From the NCBI GenBank assembly GCA_002435785.1, contig DIUC01000043.1, positions 1 through 64,000 of the forward strand: 64,000 nucleotides of DNA, given 5' to 3'. This document shows, in pieces, positions 51,953 through 61,524 of this stretch. Each line of letters starts with the position of its first letter. Position 1 is the first letter of the stretch. Source of the DNA: Saprospiraceae bacterium UBA6168 (GTDB taxonomy: Bacteria > Bacteroidota > Bacteroidia > Chitinophagales > Saprospiraceae). Below the pieces are notes generated by a model, which searched no databases, was not told where the DNA came from, and was given only the letters and a program-made list of their open reading frames with translations. Both the position numbers and the translations under genes were made by a program.

Positions 51953-52552
51953 CTAATCGGCCTTTATCATTTCATCCAATTTGAAGCCGACTCCTTCCAC
52001 CACTTCGATTTCAGTGCTCCAATCATAAGTTAGCCAAGGCAACTGTCGGGTTGCCACATATACCAACTGCTGTTTGGTAAAAATCCAGATGACTTTTTTG
52101 ACGCCAAAGTCAAGGTAGTCTTTGATTTTAGTGGAAATATAATCCATCTCGGTCATTCCTTCCAGTTCAGCTTGTACGTCTATTTCGATGATGACTTCTG
52201 GAGGCATATCGGAGAAATTGGGCTTCCAATCCCAGTTTTCGGCTTTGAAAACGGCAAGGTCGGCTCCTCGCTTATCTCTTTTGGAGAGATTAATCCCCAA
52301 CTCACCTGCGGTAACCTGATAGCCGAGCTTCTTTAATGTGAAATAAAGAATGGCAGATATGGCTGCCTTCATACCTGATTGTAGTTTGCTTTCCATGGTA
52401 ATTTCCTCAAAGGTTTTGGTTTTGTTCAGCACGTCCTTGTAGCCCCGGTAGTAAATGGGCTTGCCCTGAACGATTTCGTACACCAAATGCTCCGGCACTT
52501 TGGGCTTGCGGGGTTGAGCCGCTTTTTTCTTCTGTAATGCAACAGCTTCCAT
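51953..52552 (-). CDS. Uma2-family (restriction endonuclease-like) protein
   Basis: A 199-residue protein with the Uma2/DUF820 nuclease-like fold: LVYEIVQGKPIYYRGY near the start, GADLAVFKAENW, then the core PEVIIEIDVQA (acidic metal residues) and TKIKDYLDFGVKKVIWI with the tyrosine/lysine typical of the family. The biological role of Uma2 proteins is unsettled. It appears monocistronic, with its own terminator. Confidence 0.85.
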   Translation of the reverse strand: MEAVALQKKKAAQPRKPKVPEHLVYEIVQGKPIYYRGYKDVLNKTKTFEEITMESKLQSGMKAAISAILYFTLKKLGYQVTAGELGINLSKRDKRGADLAVFKAENWDWKPNFSDMPPEVIIEIDVQAELEGMTEMDYISTKIKDYLDFGVKKVIWIFTKQQLVYVATRQLPWLTYDWSTEIEVVEGVGFKLDEMIKAD

Positions 52553-52607
52553 GTTTTGTGATTTTTTTCAAAATTACGGGTTCTTGGTCACTTCGCCAAA
52601 TTCGGCC

Positions 52608-55538
52608 TCACCCCACCTCACTCGGCGTCACCCCAAAATAATCCTTGAAGCACTTCGCAAAATAGGCAGGCGAACTGAACCCCGTCATGTACGCCACTTC
52701 GGAGGCATTGCCTGCTTTTTTCTCCAACAACTGCTTGGCCCGATCCAGCCGCATGTTGCGGATGACCTCGTTGGGGGAGAAGCCCGTGAGTGCCGACAGC
52801 TTGCGGTGCAACTGGCTGCGGCTCATGCCCACCTGTGCGCCAAGTTCCACCACGCTGAAGTTTTCATCCTCCAGATTGGCTTCCACGGCCTCCCTGACTT
52901 TGCTCAAAAACACGGCGTCGAGGCTCTCGGCTTTCACCGCTTTTGGGGCAAATGCGTTCAACGACTGTCGGTAGTGCTCCTGCAATTTTTGCCGCCCGGC
53001 GATGAGGTTGGCCACCCGCACTTGCAGTTCACGGGCATCGAAGGGCTTCACGAGGTAGTCGTCGGCACCGTTTTCCAAGCCCTTCAACTTATCGCCCTGT
53101 TCGGCCAAGGCCGTGAGCATCACGATGGGGATATGGCTTGTTTTTTCGTTGATTTTCAATTGCTTACAAAGCTCCATGCCGTCCATTTCCGGCATCATGA
53201 TGTCGCTGATGATGAGGTCGGGCGTGGTTTCGAGGGCCTTGTCGAGCGCAATCTTGCCGTTTTCCGCCTCTAATATTTGGTACTGGCCCTTGAACTGGTC
53301 AACGATGTAGGAGCGCACATCGGCGTTGTCCTCGGCGACCAAAATGATTGCGGAGTGCGGAGTGCGGAGTCCGGATTGGAAGTCCGTAGCTGACTTGGAT
53401 GCTGGCAGGGTTGGCAATTTTTCAAACTTCGTCAAATCCGAGGTAAGCCCTCTCTCAATAATTTCGTCCGCTTTGAAAACCTCCTTGCCCACAGGCAGCA
53501 GGACAGTGAAAGTAGTACCTACCCCCTCGCTACTTTCCACCGCTATTTTTCCGCCGTGCAGCTCGACCAACTCCTTCGTCAATGCCAAGCCGATGCCGCT
53601 GCTGGGCTGCACCTCGGAGACGGCGGTCTTGGAAAAACGCTCGAAAATATGCGGCAACTGTTTCGCCGGGATGCCCATACCCGTATCTCGAACGACGATT
53701 TCTGCCTCACCCCTGCCCCCTCCGAAGGAGGGGGAGTTCCCAGCCACTCCTTCCTTCGGAGGGGGCAGGGGGGAGGCTTCCACACTCACGCTGCCACCCT
53801 CGCTGGTGAACTTAAAGGCATTCGAAACAAGGTTGGCCAGAATCTTCTCTACCTTATCGTGGTCGAAGTGGCAAACCAATGGCTCACTTGGCACAATTAC
53901 TTGAAAATCAACGTGTTGCCTATCTGCTAAGCTCTCAAATGAGTAGGCGATGGCCGACACGAACTTGCCCAAATCGCCCTCCGATACTTCCAATTTCAGC
54001 TTGCCGCTCTCTAATTTTGACAGGTCGAGGAGTTGGTTCACGAGGTCGAGCAGCCGCCTGCCGTTGCGGTGCATGATGCGGTAGTATTTTTGGTAATCGC
54101 CCTGAAAGCTGCCGTTCATCATCTGCTCCAATGGGCTTACGATGAGGGTGAGCGGAGTGCGAAACTCGTGGCTGATGTTGGCAAAAAAGGTGCTTTTGAC
54201 GGCGTTCATCTCCCGTAGTTTTTCGGCCTCGGCATGTTCAAGTTGGGCGGCGAGTTCGGCTTCTTTTTGCCTGATTTTATGTTTGTTCCTAAAGTATTGG
54301 AAGCCTCCACCCAACGCCATCAAGGCTGCGATGGCACTGATGAGGATGATTCTTTTTTGGCTCGATTGGCGCTCCAGTTCCAGTTTTTGTTTGGCTAATT
54401 GCACCTCTTTCTTCTCTGTCTCAAACTTGGCTTCTACCCCTGCGATGGCTTCCAGCTTTTCCTTGTTGAACAGCGAATCGTCCAGCACCATGAATTTTTT
54501 GAACCAAAAAAGGGACTGCTTGTAGTCGCCCAGGCTCTCGTAGATGTTGCCAAAGTTTTCATAGTAAACTTCCAACGGTTCAATCAGCTTTAGCTCCTCC
54601 ATAATGGCATAGCCCAACTGGTTCATTTCCAGCGCTTTTTCATTGTTGCCCTTGCGCCACCAAGCTTCTGAAAGGTTGGTGTATGGGAAAACGAGGTTGG
54701 ACTTTCGGTTCGTCTCCGTCAAAAGTTGTACAGCCTTATCGCTCATCTCGATGGACTTGTCGAGGTTGCGTTTTTCCAACCAAAGATGTCCGAGGCCCCC
54801 GGCCAGTACTCCAGCGTGGAAATTATTGCCACTTTCCATAGCCAAGTCATAGCCCCTTTGGGCATATTCAATGGCTTTGTCATAGTCCTCCTTGCCGTTG
54901 TAGGCAACCGACAGGTTGTTGTAGCAAACAATGGCGCCCTTCTCGCCGTCGGGCAAACTCAGGCGGATGGCGAGCGATTTTTCCAACCACTCAATGGCTT
55001 TTTCTGAAGATTTTTCATCGCTGAAGACATTGCCAATATTGGAATACGCCGCCGCCACATCTTTCATGTTGCCCAGTTCCTCCTTGATTTTAGCCGATTG
55101 CATCAGGTAAACGATGGCACTGTCGTTGCGTCCGATGTTGTGGAACACATTGCCCACCGAGTTGAGCGTTTTGCCCTGTAATTCGAGGTCAGTGGTCTTC
55201 ATCGCAATCGCAAGTGCCCGCTTGTAGGGCGGCATGGCATCTGCATATTTCCCTTGTTCGTAAAGCGAATAGCCACGTAGGATTTCCGCCCTGGCATGGC
55301 TTTTTTGGTCACGGGCAGCTTTCGCCAATAGTTCGAGGGTATCGGCAAAGGCAATACCAGCTTTGGGTTTTTCCTTCATCAACAAATCGGCGAGGTTGTA
55401 GTAAATGTCTGCTTTTTTGAGGGGGTCTTTTTCCGTGAGGAAAGCTTGGCGCAAGCTGTCGGCAACGGATGATTGCGCAGTTGATGAAATGCAGCAGGCG
55501 ATGAACGCCAGTGAAAAAAATATGCTTCGGACAACCAT
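52608..55538 (-). CDS. Hybrid sensor kinase: TPR, HisKA, HATPase, receiver, AraC
   Basis: One-protein two-component system of 976 residues. Order: signal peptide (SIFFSLAFIACCISSTAQ), TPR repeats (about 30-350), one membrane helix (about 391-413), HisKA with the phospho-histidine near 456 (NISHEFRTPLTL), HATPase (about 560-690, ATP lid RDTGMGIP), receiver (phospho-Asp in LIISDIMMPEMDG, about 775) and AraC helix-turn-helix (about 880-976, ending FKDYFGVTPSEVG). Between the N and G1 boxes of the ATPase lies a 23-residue insert with PPPKEGVAGNSPSFGGGRGE, encoded by a palindromic repeat. The stimulus is unknown. Confidence 0.93.
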   Translation of the reverse strand: MVVRSIFFSLAFIACCISSTAQSSVADSLRQAFLTEKDPLKKADIYYNLADLLMKEKPKAGIAFADTLELLAKAARDQKSHARAEILRGYSLYEQGKYADAMPPYKRALAIAMKTTDLELQGKTLNSVGNVFHNIGRNDSAIVYLMQSAKIKEELGNMKDVAAAYSNIGNVFSDEKSSEKAIEWLEKSLAIRLSLPDGEKGAIVCYNNLSVAYNGKEDYDKAIEYAQRGYDLAMESGNNFHAGVLAGGLGHLWLEKRNLDKSIEMSDKAVQLLTETNRKSNLVFPYTNLSEAWWRKGNNEKALEMNQLGYAIMEELKLIEPLEVYYENFGNIYESLGDYKQSLFWFKKFMVLDDSLFNKEKLEAIAGVEAKFETEKKEVQLAKQKLELERQSSQKRIILISAIAALMALGGGFQYFRNKHKIRQKEAELAAQLEHAEAEKLREMNAVKSTFFANISHEFRTPLTLIVSPLEQMMNGSFQGDYQKYYRIMHRNGRRLLDLVNQLLDLSKLESGKLKLEVSEGDLGKFVSAIAYSFESLADRQHVDFQVIVPSEPLVCHFDHDKVEKILANLVSNAFKFTSEGGSVSVEASPLPPPKEGVAGNSPSFGGGRGEAEIVVRDTGMGIPAKQLPHIFERFSKTAVSEVQPSSGIGLALTKELVELHGGKIAVESSEGVGTTFTVLLPVGKEVFKADEIIERGLTSDLTKFEKLPTLPASKSATDFQSGLRTPHSAIILVAEDNADVRSYIVDQFKGQYQILEAENGKIALDKALETTPDLIISDIMMPEMDGMELCKQLKINEKTSHIPIVMLTALAEQGDKLKGLENGADDYLVKPFDARELQVRVANLIAGRQKLQEHYRQSLNAFAPKAVKAESLDAVFLSKVREAVEANLEDENFSVVELGAQVGMSRSQLHRKLSALTGFSPNEVIRNMRLDRAKQLLEKKAGNASEVAYMTGFSSPAYFAKCFKDYFGVTPSEVG
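53706..53781 (-). repeat. Palindromic repeat element inside the hybrid kinase gene
   Basis: Arms 53711-53729 and 53752-53770 (19 bp) are exact reverse complements; each includes a small CCTCC-GAA-GGAGG dyad. The element adds about 23-25 codons without changing the frame. Related CCCCTCCGAAGGAGGGG sequences occur in spacers of many Bacteroidota. Confidence 0.85.
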
Positions 55539-55780
55539 TGGCAGAAGTTTTCGCTGAATTTGCCCACAAGTTAAAAACAAACTGATTTTTCAACTTGATT
55601 TTTCAATGCCAGCGAATAAGCTGCACTTTATTTCCACACCTATCCCTTAAAGATTGTATTCCCTGCCGATTTTCGCTGCACAGGCACAATCCCACCAACT
55701 CCTCACCTGCCAAAAACCCCATTTCAACGACCCATCCGGCCATGTCACAGAACGCATTTTATTGGGGTGTGCGACGGGCC

Positions 55781-55788
55781 TAATTTTG
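55781..55788 (+). promoter_or_regulatory. Promoter -7 element of the ABC/LytTR operon
   Basis: TAATTTTG fits TAnnTTTG and lies 20 bases before the ATG at 55809. Confidence 0.55.
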
Positions 55789-55808
55789 TCCAACAAATCC
55801 AACCAATC

Positions 55809-56714
55809 ATGCACACCATCGAAGCCATTGGGCTGACACATCATTTCTCGAAAGAAATACCCGTTTTGGAAAACATTGAAATGCGGGTCAGGGAAGGCAG
55901 CATTTACGGTTTTCTTGGGCCGAACGGTGCTGGCAAAACCACCACGCTGCGGCTGATGTTGGGGCTGCTCCGCAAACAGGGGGGCGAGATTTCCATCTTC
56001 GGAAAACCTTTTGAAAAGCACCGTACCGAGCTATTGTCCAACATCGGTTCGCTCATCGAAAGCCCGACGGTGTACGGTCACCTGACCGCCACCGAAAACC
56101 TGACCGTTTGGCAAAAAGCCTATCGTTGCCCTAAAAACCGCATCCCCGAAGCCCTGCGGCTGGTGGGATTGCATGGCACTGGCATCAAGAAGGCCCACCA
56201 GTTTTCGCTGGGGATGAAACAGCGGCTGGGCATCGCCGCCGCGCTGCTGCACCAACCGTCACTGCTCGTGCTCGACGAACCGACCAACGGCCTGGACCCA
56301 GGCGGCATCATCGAAATTCGGGAAATGCTCAGGAACCTCAACCGGGAGGAAGGCGTGACCATCCTGATTTCCAGCCATTTGCTCCCTGAAATTGAAAAAC
56401 TGGCAACGGACGTGGGCATCATCCACCGGGGCAAAATGCTGTTCCAAGGCAGTTTGGCAAGCCTCCTGCTCCGCCAACACCAAGCCTCCCGGATAGCAAT
56501 CGAGACGAGCGACAATGCTGCCGCCCTCCAACTGCTCGCTGGCAACGGCCTCGACCCCCGCATCGAAGCTGGGTGCATCAACCTGGCTGCCGCCGAAAAG
56601 CCTGCCATCGCCGATATTAATCGAAAATTGGTGCAGCACGGCCTGGATGTTTACCGCATTGCCACCGTAGAGGATGACTTGGAAACCATTTTTATGAACC
56701 TTACCAATCAATAA
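55809..56714 (+). CDS. ABC transporter ATP-binding protein (BcrA-like)
   Basis: ATPase subunit of an ABC-2 type exporter, 301 residues. Walker A GPNGAGKTTT (37-46), signature FSLGMKQRLGIA (132-143), Walker B LLVLDEPTNGLDPGG (152-166) and the H-loop ISSHLLPEIEKL are all present; the C-terminal 80 residues are the extra domain of bacitracin/lantibiotic-type ATPases. It starts a four-gene unit with a permease, histidine kinase and LytTR regulator, a layout typical of antimicrobial-peptide or envelope-stress exporters. Confidence 0.93.
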   Translation: MHTIEAIGLTHHFSKEIPVLENIEMRVREGSIYGFLGPNGAGKTTTLRLMLGLLRKQGGEISIFGKPFEKHRTELLSNIGSLIESPTVYGHLTATENLTVWQKAYRCPKNRIPEALRLVGLHGTGIKKAHQFSLGMKQRLGIAAALLHQPSLLVLDEPTNGLDPGGIIEIREMLRNLNREEGVTILISSHLLPEIEKLATDVGIIHRGKMLFQGSLASLLLRQHQASRIAIETSDNAAALQLLAGNGLDPRIEAGCINLAAAEKPAIADINRKLVQHGLDVYRIATVEDDLETIFMNLTNQ

Positions 56715-56717
56715 AAT

Positions 56718-57503
56718 ATGTCAACTTCGTTCCTTCACAGTTTTCAAAGCGAGTGGCTAAAAACGAGGCGAAGCCTCGCCGCATGGCTCGTCATCATTGG
56801 CGGTTTTTTCTTGCCGTTCATCATGCTCGTTGGCCGTACTGTTTACCATGAAAAAACGAGCGCCGAGAGCACGTCGCCACTTTTTTGGGAAAACCTGGCT
56901 GGGCAATGCTGGCAGTTCATGGCGCTGTTCCTACTTCCGATGGGCGTCATTTTGGCAACCAGCCTTATCACGCAAATTGAGTTCAGGAACAATGCCTGGA
57001 AGCAGGTGCATACCACGCCGCAGCATTTTTATACGTTGTTTTGGAGCAAATTAATGGTGATAATGGTGATGGTCGTCCAGTTTTTTATCCTTTTCAACAT
57101 CGGGATTTACCTTGCCGGGGCAGTGCCTGCGCTGCTCCTTGGCACGGTGGATTATCCAAGTCAGCCTTTTCCATTCATGTATATGCTGAAGACCAGCGGT
57201 CGGTTTATGTTGGACATATTGCCCGTGGTCGGGTTGCAATATTTAATCAGCCTGCAATTCAAGAATTTCTTTGTACCATTGGGGGTGGGCATTGCGATGT
57301 TGATGCTTTCGCTGGTCATGGTGGAGTGGAAATATGGTTATATCGTGCCTTATACATACAGCCCCTATAATTTTTTTGAACTCCGGGGCAGTGCCATGAG
57401 CGGTTCCAAAGACGTGAATATCCACTGGCTGGCGTTGAGTTATTTTGCATTTTTCACGGTGTTGAGCTTTGTGCTATATATTTCCAAAAAGGAAAAAGGG
57501 TAA
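56718..57503 (+). CDS. ABC-2 type permease
   Basis: Membrane partner of the preceding ATPase, 261 residues with about six helices (for example LAAWLVIIGGFFLPFIMLVG, FMALFLLPMGVILATSLI, FFILFNIGIYLAGAVPALLL). The start is three bases after the ATPase stop. The N-terminal FLHSFQSEWLKTRRSLAAWL is typical of ABC-2 permeases that export peptides or lipids. The cargo is unknown. Confidence 0.88.
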   Translation: MSTSFLHSFQSEWLKTRRSLAAWLVIIGGFFLPFIMLVGRTVYHEKTSAESTSPLFWENLAGQCWQFMALFLLPMGVILATSLITQIEFRNNAWKQVHTTPQHFYTLFWSKLMVIMVMVVQFFILFNIGIYLAGAVPALLLGTVDYPSQPFPFMYMLKTSGRFMLDILPVVGLQYLISLQFKNFFVPLGVGIAMLMLSLVMVEWKYGYIVPYTYSPYNFFELRGSAMSGSKDVNIHWLALSYFAFFTVLSFVLYISKKEKG

Positions 57504-57523
57504 AGGAAAATTGGTTGTCCATT

Positions 57524-58588
57524 ATGAAGAAATCCGTCATCATCCTGCTGCACCTTGGTTACTGGTTCCTGTACGGGTGCCTGCTGCTGCTCATCCTGAT
57601 GTGCCTGGTCATCGGCACGGACCTGCAAACCCAACCCAACCTTGCGGAGTACCGCTTTGGACTGATGTTCCTGGGGTTCGCCGTTGTGCCTGCGGTGGCT
57701 GGGTTTTATGTGTTTTATGGCTTCCTGTTCAGCCGATTTTTGAGCCGAAAAAAAATCCAGTCCCTGGTTTTGGCGGCCCTTGTGTCGGCATTTTTGTGCG
57801 GGATATTGGGGGCCATGAATTTGGCGCTGCTTTCGGCGTTCCGTATCGGGCCGGGCATCACCACCGACGGCTTTTTATCTGCCCTACAAATCACGTTCCT
57901 CATCTCCATCATTGCCCTGCTGAATGGCGGCATGGGGTTGCTGGTGCGGGGCTTCATCCGCTGGTACGATGAGTTGAAGCTCAAAGAAGACCTCGCCCGG
58001 AAGAACTTCGAGACCGAACTGGCACTCGTCAAATCGCAGCTCGACCCGCATTTCCTGTTCAACACCATCAGTAATATTGACGTGCTCATCGCTAAAGATT
58101 CCGAAAGGGCCTCCGCCTACCTCCAAAAGTTGTCGGAAATCATGCGCTACATGCTCTACGAGTCCAAATCGGAACAGATACCGCTGCTTGAAGAATGGGC
58201 ATACATCGAGAAGTATATTGCCCTTCAAAAAATCAGGACGTCCATCGGCAACTATGTTGACCACAGCGTGGAAGGCAACTTGGCAAACGTCCGCATCGCC
58301 CCCATGACCTTGATTCCTTTTGTGGAAAATGCCTTCAAACATGCCGGACGGGTGAAATCAGCGGACGCCATTCGCATCAGGCTTGCCGTGAATGGCAGCA
58401 GCCTCGTTTTCGTTTGCGAAAACAAATACCTGCCCAACGACACCTCCCCGACCGAACCCGGCGGACTGGGAAACGAATTGATTGAAAAGCGCTTAGCCTT
58501 GCTCTACCCGGAACGCCACCAATTGGCTGTCCAAAAAAACGACGAGCTTTACAGGGTTCATTTAGCCATTGACCTGCATGAAAATTAA
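57524..58588 (+). CDS. LytS/YehU-type sensor histidine kinase
   Basis: A 354-residue membrane kinase: four N-terminal helices (about 5-145) and a His_kinase domain with phospho-acceptor His176 in SQLDPHFLFNTISNID, then an HATPase with PFVENAFKHAG. Extracellular loops are short, so it probably senses within the membrane or through the transporter. ATG at 57524 is preferred over an in-frame TTG at 57515. Its end overlaps the response regulator start by 11 bases. Confidence 0.9.
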   Translation: MKKSVIILLHLGYWFLYGCLLLLILMCLVIGTDLQTQPNLAEYRFGLMFLGFAVVPAVAGFYVFYGFLFSRFLSRKKIQSLVLAALVSAFLCGILGAMNLALLSAFRIGPGITTDGFLSALQITFLISIIALLNGGMGLLVRGFIRWYDELKLKEDLARKNFETELALVKSQLDPHFLFNTISNIDVLIAKDSERASAYLQKLSEIMRYMLYESKSEQIPLLEEWAYIEKYIALQKIRTSIGNYVDHSVEGNLANVRIAPMTLIPFVENAFKHAGRVKSADAIRIRLAVNGSSLVFVCENKYLPNDTSPTEPGGLGNELIEKRLALLYPERHQLAVQKNDELYRVHLAIDLHEN

Positions 58589-59273
58589 CTGCATCATCGT
58601 AGAGGACGAACCGTTGGCGCTCGAACGTGCCAAGGATTATGTGTCGAAATTGCCTTTTCTGCACTTGTTGGCCACCTTCGACAATGCCCTCGACACGTTG
58701 GTTTTTATAAAATCCAACCCCGTGGACTTGATGTTCCTCGACATCCACCTCGGCGAGGTATCGGGCATCCAGTTGCTGGAAAACACGACCCTGCCCTGCC
58801 AGGTCATTCTCACCACGGCCTACCACGAATACGCCCTCAAAGGTTACGAGCTAAAAGTGACCGACTACCTGCTCAAGCCTTATTCCTTCGAACGTTTCCT
58901 GCAAGCCGCCGACCGGGCACAGCAGCTTTTCAACCAAAAAACGCCTCCACGTGAACCGGATTTTATCTTCGTAAAAACAGAAAACCGCCTCGAAAAAGTA
59001 GTGCTGGCCGATGTCCTCTACATCGAGGGCATGGGCGACTACCGCTGCATCTACACCGCTCAGAAGCGCATCCTTACGCTGCAAACCTTCACCGAGTTCG
59101 AACAGCAGATACCGCCCAACCTGCTTTGCCGGGTGCATAAATCTTACATAGTGGCAATTGGGAAAATAGATACCATCGAGCGGGAACGCATCAAAATCGG
59201 CGGGAAGGTCATTCCGGTTTCGGCGACGTACAGGGACGGGTTTTATGAGCAGGTGCAAAGGGTTTCCAAGTAG
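58578..59273 (+). CDS. LytTR-family response regulator
   Basis: A 231-residue regulator with a receiver domain (Glu9/Asp10 acidic pair, phospho-Asp55 in LMFLDIHLGE, Lys near KPYSFERFL) and a C-terminal LytTR DNA-binding domain (about 130-231: FIFVKTENRLEKVVLADVLY, YIEGMGDYRCIYT, LLCRVHKSYIVA). Overlap with the kinase gene shows translational coupling. It probably controls the exporter operon itself. Confidence 0.93.
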   Translation: MKINCIIVEDEPLALERAKDYVSKLPFLHLLATFDNALDTLVFIKSNPVDLMFLDIHLGEVSGIQLLENTTLPCQVILTTAYHEYALKGYELKVTDYLLKPYSFERFLQAADRAQQLFNQKTPPREPDFIFVKTENRLEKVVLADVLYIEGMGDYRCIYTAQKRILTLQTFTEFEQQIPPNLLCRVHKSYIVAIGKIDTIERERIKIGGKVIPVSATYRDGFYEQVQRVSK

Positions 59274-59373
59274 TGGATTATTTCTGACACCTGTTCAGTT
59301 GAAAATCGTCAAACCTGCTGCAAGGTTTATAACTTAATTGAAAAATGGTTTTTGGGGCTACGGCATTAGATGT

Positions 59374-59778
59374 TTACTTCACTTTGCCGAATATCCACCC
59401 GATGACACCGCCTGCCACCGCACCGACGACAGTGTTGACAAGCACATCAATCGGCAGCCAGTCCCAGGTGTACGCTTTGAAACTGGAGGCGTTGAAAATG
59501 CCAAACCAGAGCATTACCAGGAAGGTAATCCATGCCCCCGCCACAGCGCCACCTTTGAAAGTATTGACACCAAATTTGTACAACAGGATGGTGATAAACA
59601 GCGAAAAGACTAAGCTGCCCACTACCCACCAGACCACGTTCGGCTCGTGGACGCAGGCTGCATTGTCAGCAAGCCATTTTTCCATCATACCACCCATGAG
59701 TGTCATAAAAATTGCCATAGAGAGCAGCAATCCAGTGACTGCCCCGCCCAGTGTTCCGAGAATGATTTTCTTTTCCAT
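59374..59778 (-). CDS. Small membrane protein, unknown function
   Basis: A 134-residue protein with about four membrane helices; first and last segments are glycine-rich (LGGAVTGLLLSMAIF and VVGAVAGGVIGWIFGKV), like glycine-zipper helices. I do not recognise a named family. It follows the cytochrome gene region on the same strand at a distance of about 100 bases. Confidence 0.65.
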   Translation of the reverse strand: MEKKIILGTLGGAVTGLLLSMAIFMTLMGGMMEKWLADNAACVHEPNVVWWVVGSLVFSLFITILLYKFGVNTFKGGAVAGAWITFLVMLWFGIFNASSFKAYTWDWLPIDVLVNTVVGAVAGGVIGWIFGKVK

Positions 59779-59885
59779 TTTTAAAAATTTTGTTGGTGAA
59801 AAAAGTTGGTTTGATAGCCGATTATTTGTCGGCTGTTGTTTTTGATTTTTTGGGATTTATGAATGATGTCAGGTGAACAGGAAAG

Positions 59886-60803
59886 CTATTTTTCAGCTAT
59901 TTTCTTCCCCGTTTGGTTGGCGGGAGGCATTGATTGGATGTAGTTGTACACGCTTTCAATCTCCACAGCGGGTAGCGCACCAAGGCCCTCGTATGGCATG
60001 AACTGGGAATTCAGCAGCCGCCCGTCGGGCGTTTTCCCGGTTTTGAAAAAGCTAATGAACTCCTCCTTCGTCCAATTGCCAGCAATGCCGCTCGTGCTAA
60101 TATCCGGTACGGGTGGCGACACGGGGTCGGGCGATTTTCCGCCGCCAAAGTTGGGATTGTGGCAGCTTTTGCAGCCATGCACCCGCACCATATACTCTCC
60201 ATATTCAGCGCTGTTGCTGATGGGAGGAGCCGTCAGGTTTTTTACTTTATCGTGCTCGATGATGTCATAAGGGGACAAGTTGCCGAACAGCCCCGCACCC
60301 GCCATCACCTGCGACATATAGGTGAAATGCCGTTTTTCAAATTGGCGGTCAATGGGCGGCAGCGACTTCAGGTAAGCAATGACGCAGCCCAAATCCTCGT
60401 CGCTCATTTGGCCGGTGGATTCGCTGGGCATGACCATCAGCGGGTGGCCTTTTTTGTTCACGGCGTGGCGGATGGCCCGCACGAAGTCCTCGTCGGTGTA
60501 GCCTTCGGTCTCGCTGCCAGCGGCACGGGTCAAGTTGCTGGACGGCAGTACGCCGATGTTTGGGTCGTCGAAGAAGACTTTGCCGCCGAGGTCGGAGCCA
60601 TGACAGCCGGTGCAGCCGACGGCAAGCATCCTGCCCCTCTCAACGCTGGCCGAGTCGGTGGGAATTGCGACGGGGGCAGGTTGCAGGTCATAGACTTTTT
60701 CAAATTTGTTATTGAATTTGCTGGCGAGTATCCAGGAAGCGAGGAGGACGAGGAGCACCAGGCTGAGGAGGGTGATGCCGGTCCATTTTAGGATTTTTTT
60801 CAT
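59886..60803 (-). CDS. Membrane-anchored dihaem cytochrome c
   Basis: Periplasmic electron carrier of 305 residues held by one N-terminal helix (about 8-27, ITLLSLVLLVLLASWIL). Two c-haem sites are seen, CTGCH (64-68) and CKSCH (211-215), with candidate methionine ligands near 125 and 269. The spacing shows two cytochrome c domains in tandem, as in alcohol-dehydrogenase or thiosulfate-linked cytochromes. No dehydrogenase gene is adjacent; an NTF2-like gene lies upstream. Confidence 0.88.
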   Translation of the reverse strand: MKKILKWTGITLLSLVLLVLLASWILASKFNNKFEKVYDLQPAPVAIPTDSASVERGRMLAVGCTGCHGSDLGGKVFFDDPNIGVLPSSNLTRAAGSETEGYTDEDFVRAIRHAVNKKGHPLMVMPSESTGQMSDEDLGCVIAYLKSLPPIDRQFEKRHFTYMSQVMAGAGLFGNLSPYDIIEHDKVKNLTAPPISNSAEYGEYMVRVHGCKSCHNPNFGGGKSPDPVSPPVPDISTSGIAGNWTKEEFISFFKTGKTPDGRLLNSQFMPYEGLGALPAVEIESVYNYIQSMPPANQTGKKIAEK

Positions 60804-60890
60804 GTTGGTGAAGTTTTAGTTGGTGAAATATGGCCTTTGAAGTTGGGGGCGCAACCAAAAAGCTGCACCCCGGGTGCTTTTATTTGGTCG

Positions 60891-61364
60891 TCAGTTGCCC
60901 GCTGGCATTTGCATCACGGGTGTCATGCCGTCGAACTCGATTTTCCACTGCCCGTTGATTTTGTGGAGCAAGGCCACGCAGGTAGAAGGCCCACCCACTT
61001 GCTGCCCTTGTATTTTGATGTCGGCTGTAGAATCCCAAGTGACCAAAGCTACCACTGGTGTGATGAGCCGCCAAGAGGTCAACTTATAGGTAAAAGTTGG
61101 GCGGCTGTCCACCATTTTCATGAACTCCTCCCAGCCAGCTTTCAAGTTCTGTTTGCCGGAGGTGAGCAGTCCGTCGGGGGTGATTTCGGAAGCGGCATCG
61201 GTGTAAAAGTCCCACATTGCGTTTTCGTTACTGCTTTGGTAAGCGGTGTACACCTGTTTAAGGAAGGCTTCGAAGGTGGCTTGGTCGGCCTTTTGAGCTG
61301 CCGCATTTTGGGTAAACAGCATGGTACCTAAGAAAATGATGAAGCTGAATAATGTCGTTTTCAT
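60891..61364 (-). CDS. Secreted NTF2/SnoaL-like protein (DUF4440-like)
   Basis: A 157-residue exported protein with signal peptide (LFSFIIFLGTMLFTQNAAAQ) and a cone-shaped NTF2-like fold: FLKQVYTAYQSSNENAMWDF, then KAGWEEFMKMVDSRPTFTYK and the closing strand INGQWKIEFDGMTP. Such proteins are ligand-binding or enzyme-like; the role is unknown. It lies 87 bases upstream of the cytochrome gene on the same strand and may share its transcript. Confidence 0.78.
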   Translation of the reverse strand: MKTTLFSFIIFLGTMLFTQNAAAQKADQATFEAFLKQVYTAYQSSNENAMWDFYTDAASEITPDGLLTSGKQNLKAGWEEFMKMVDSRPTFTYKLTSWRLITPVVALVTWDSTADIKIQGQQVGGPSTCVALLHKINGQWKIEFDGMTPVMQMPAGN

Positions 61365-61524
61365 TGTTGATGAAATTTTGATTTGAAGAAAAAATTTTGT
61401 TTAAAAAGCATGTTGCAAAGGTGTGGGCAGGGCACAGGGAAGGGTTATCAAAAGCGTCGCAAAGGCTTTCAAATTTGTCGCAAACAGGAAATAATGCAGC
61501 AAAAACAGGAGGTTTTAGGTGGGT
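61365..61524. other. Start of a 436-base gene-poor spacer
   Basis: The spacer 61365-61800 holds the leader of the NTF2-like gene, purine-rich sequence without a recognised feature, one very short open frame (61525-61692), heptamer repeats (61729-61772) and the folK promoter element. Confidence 0.5.
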
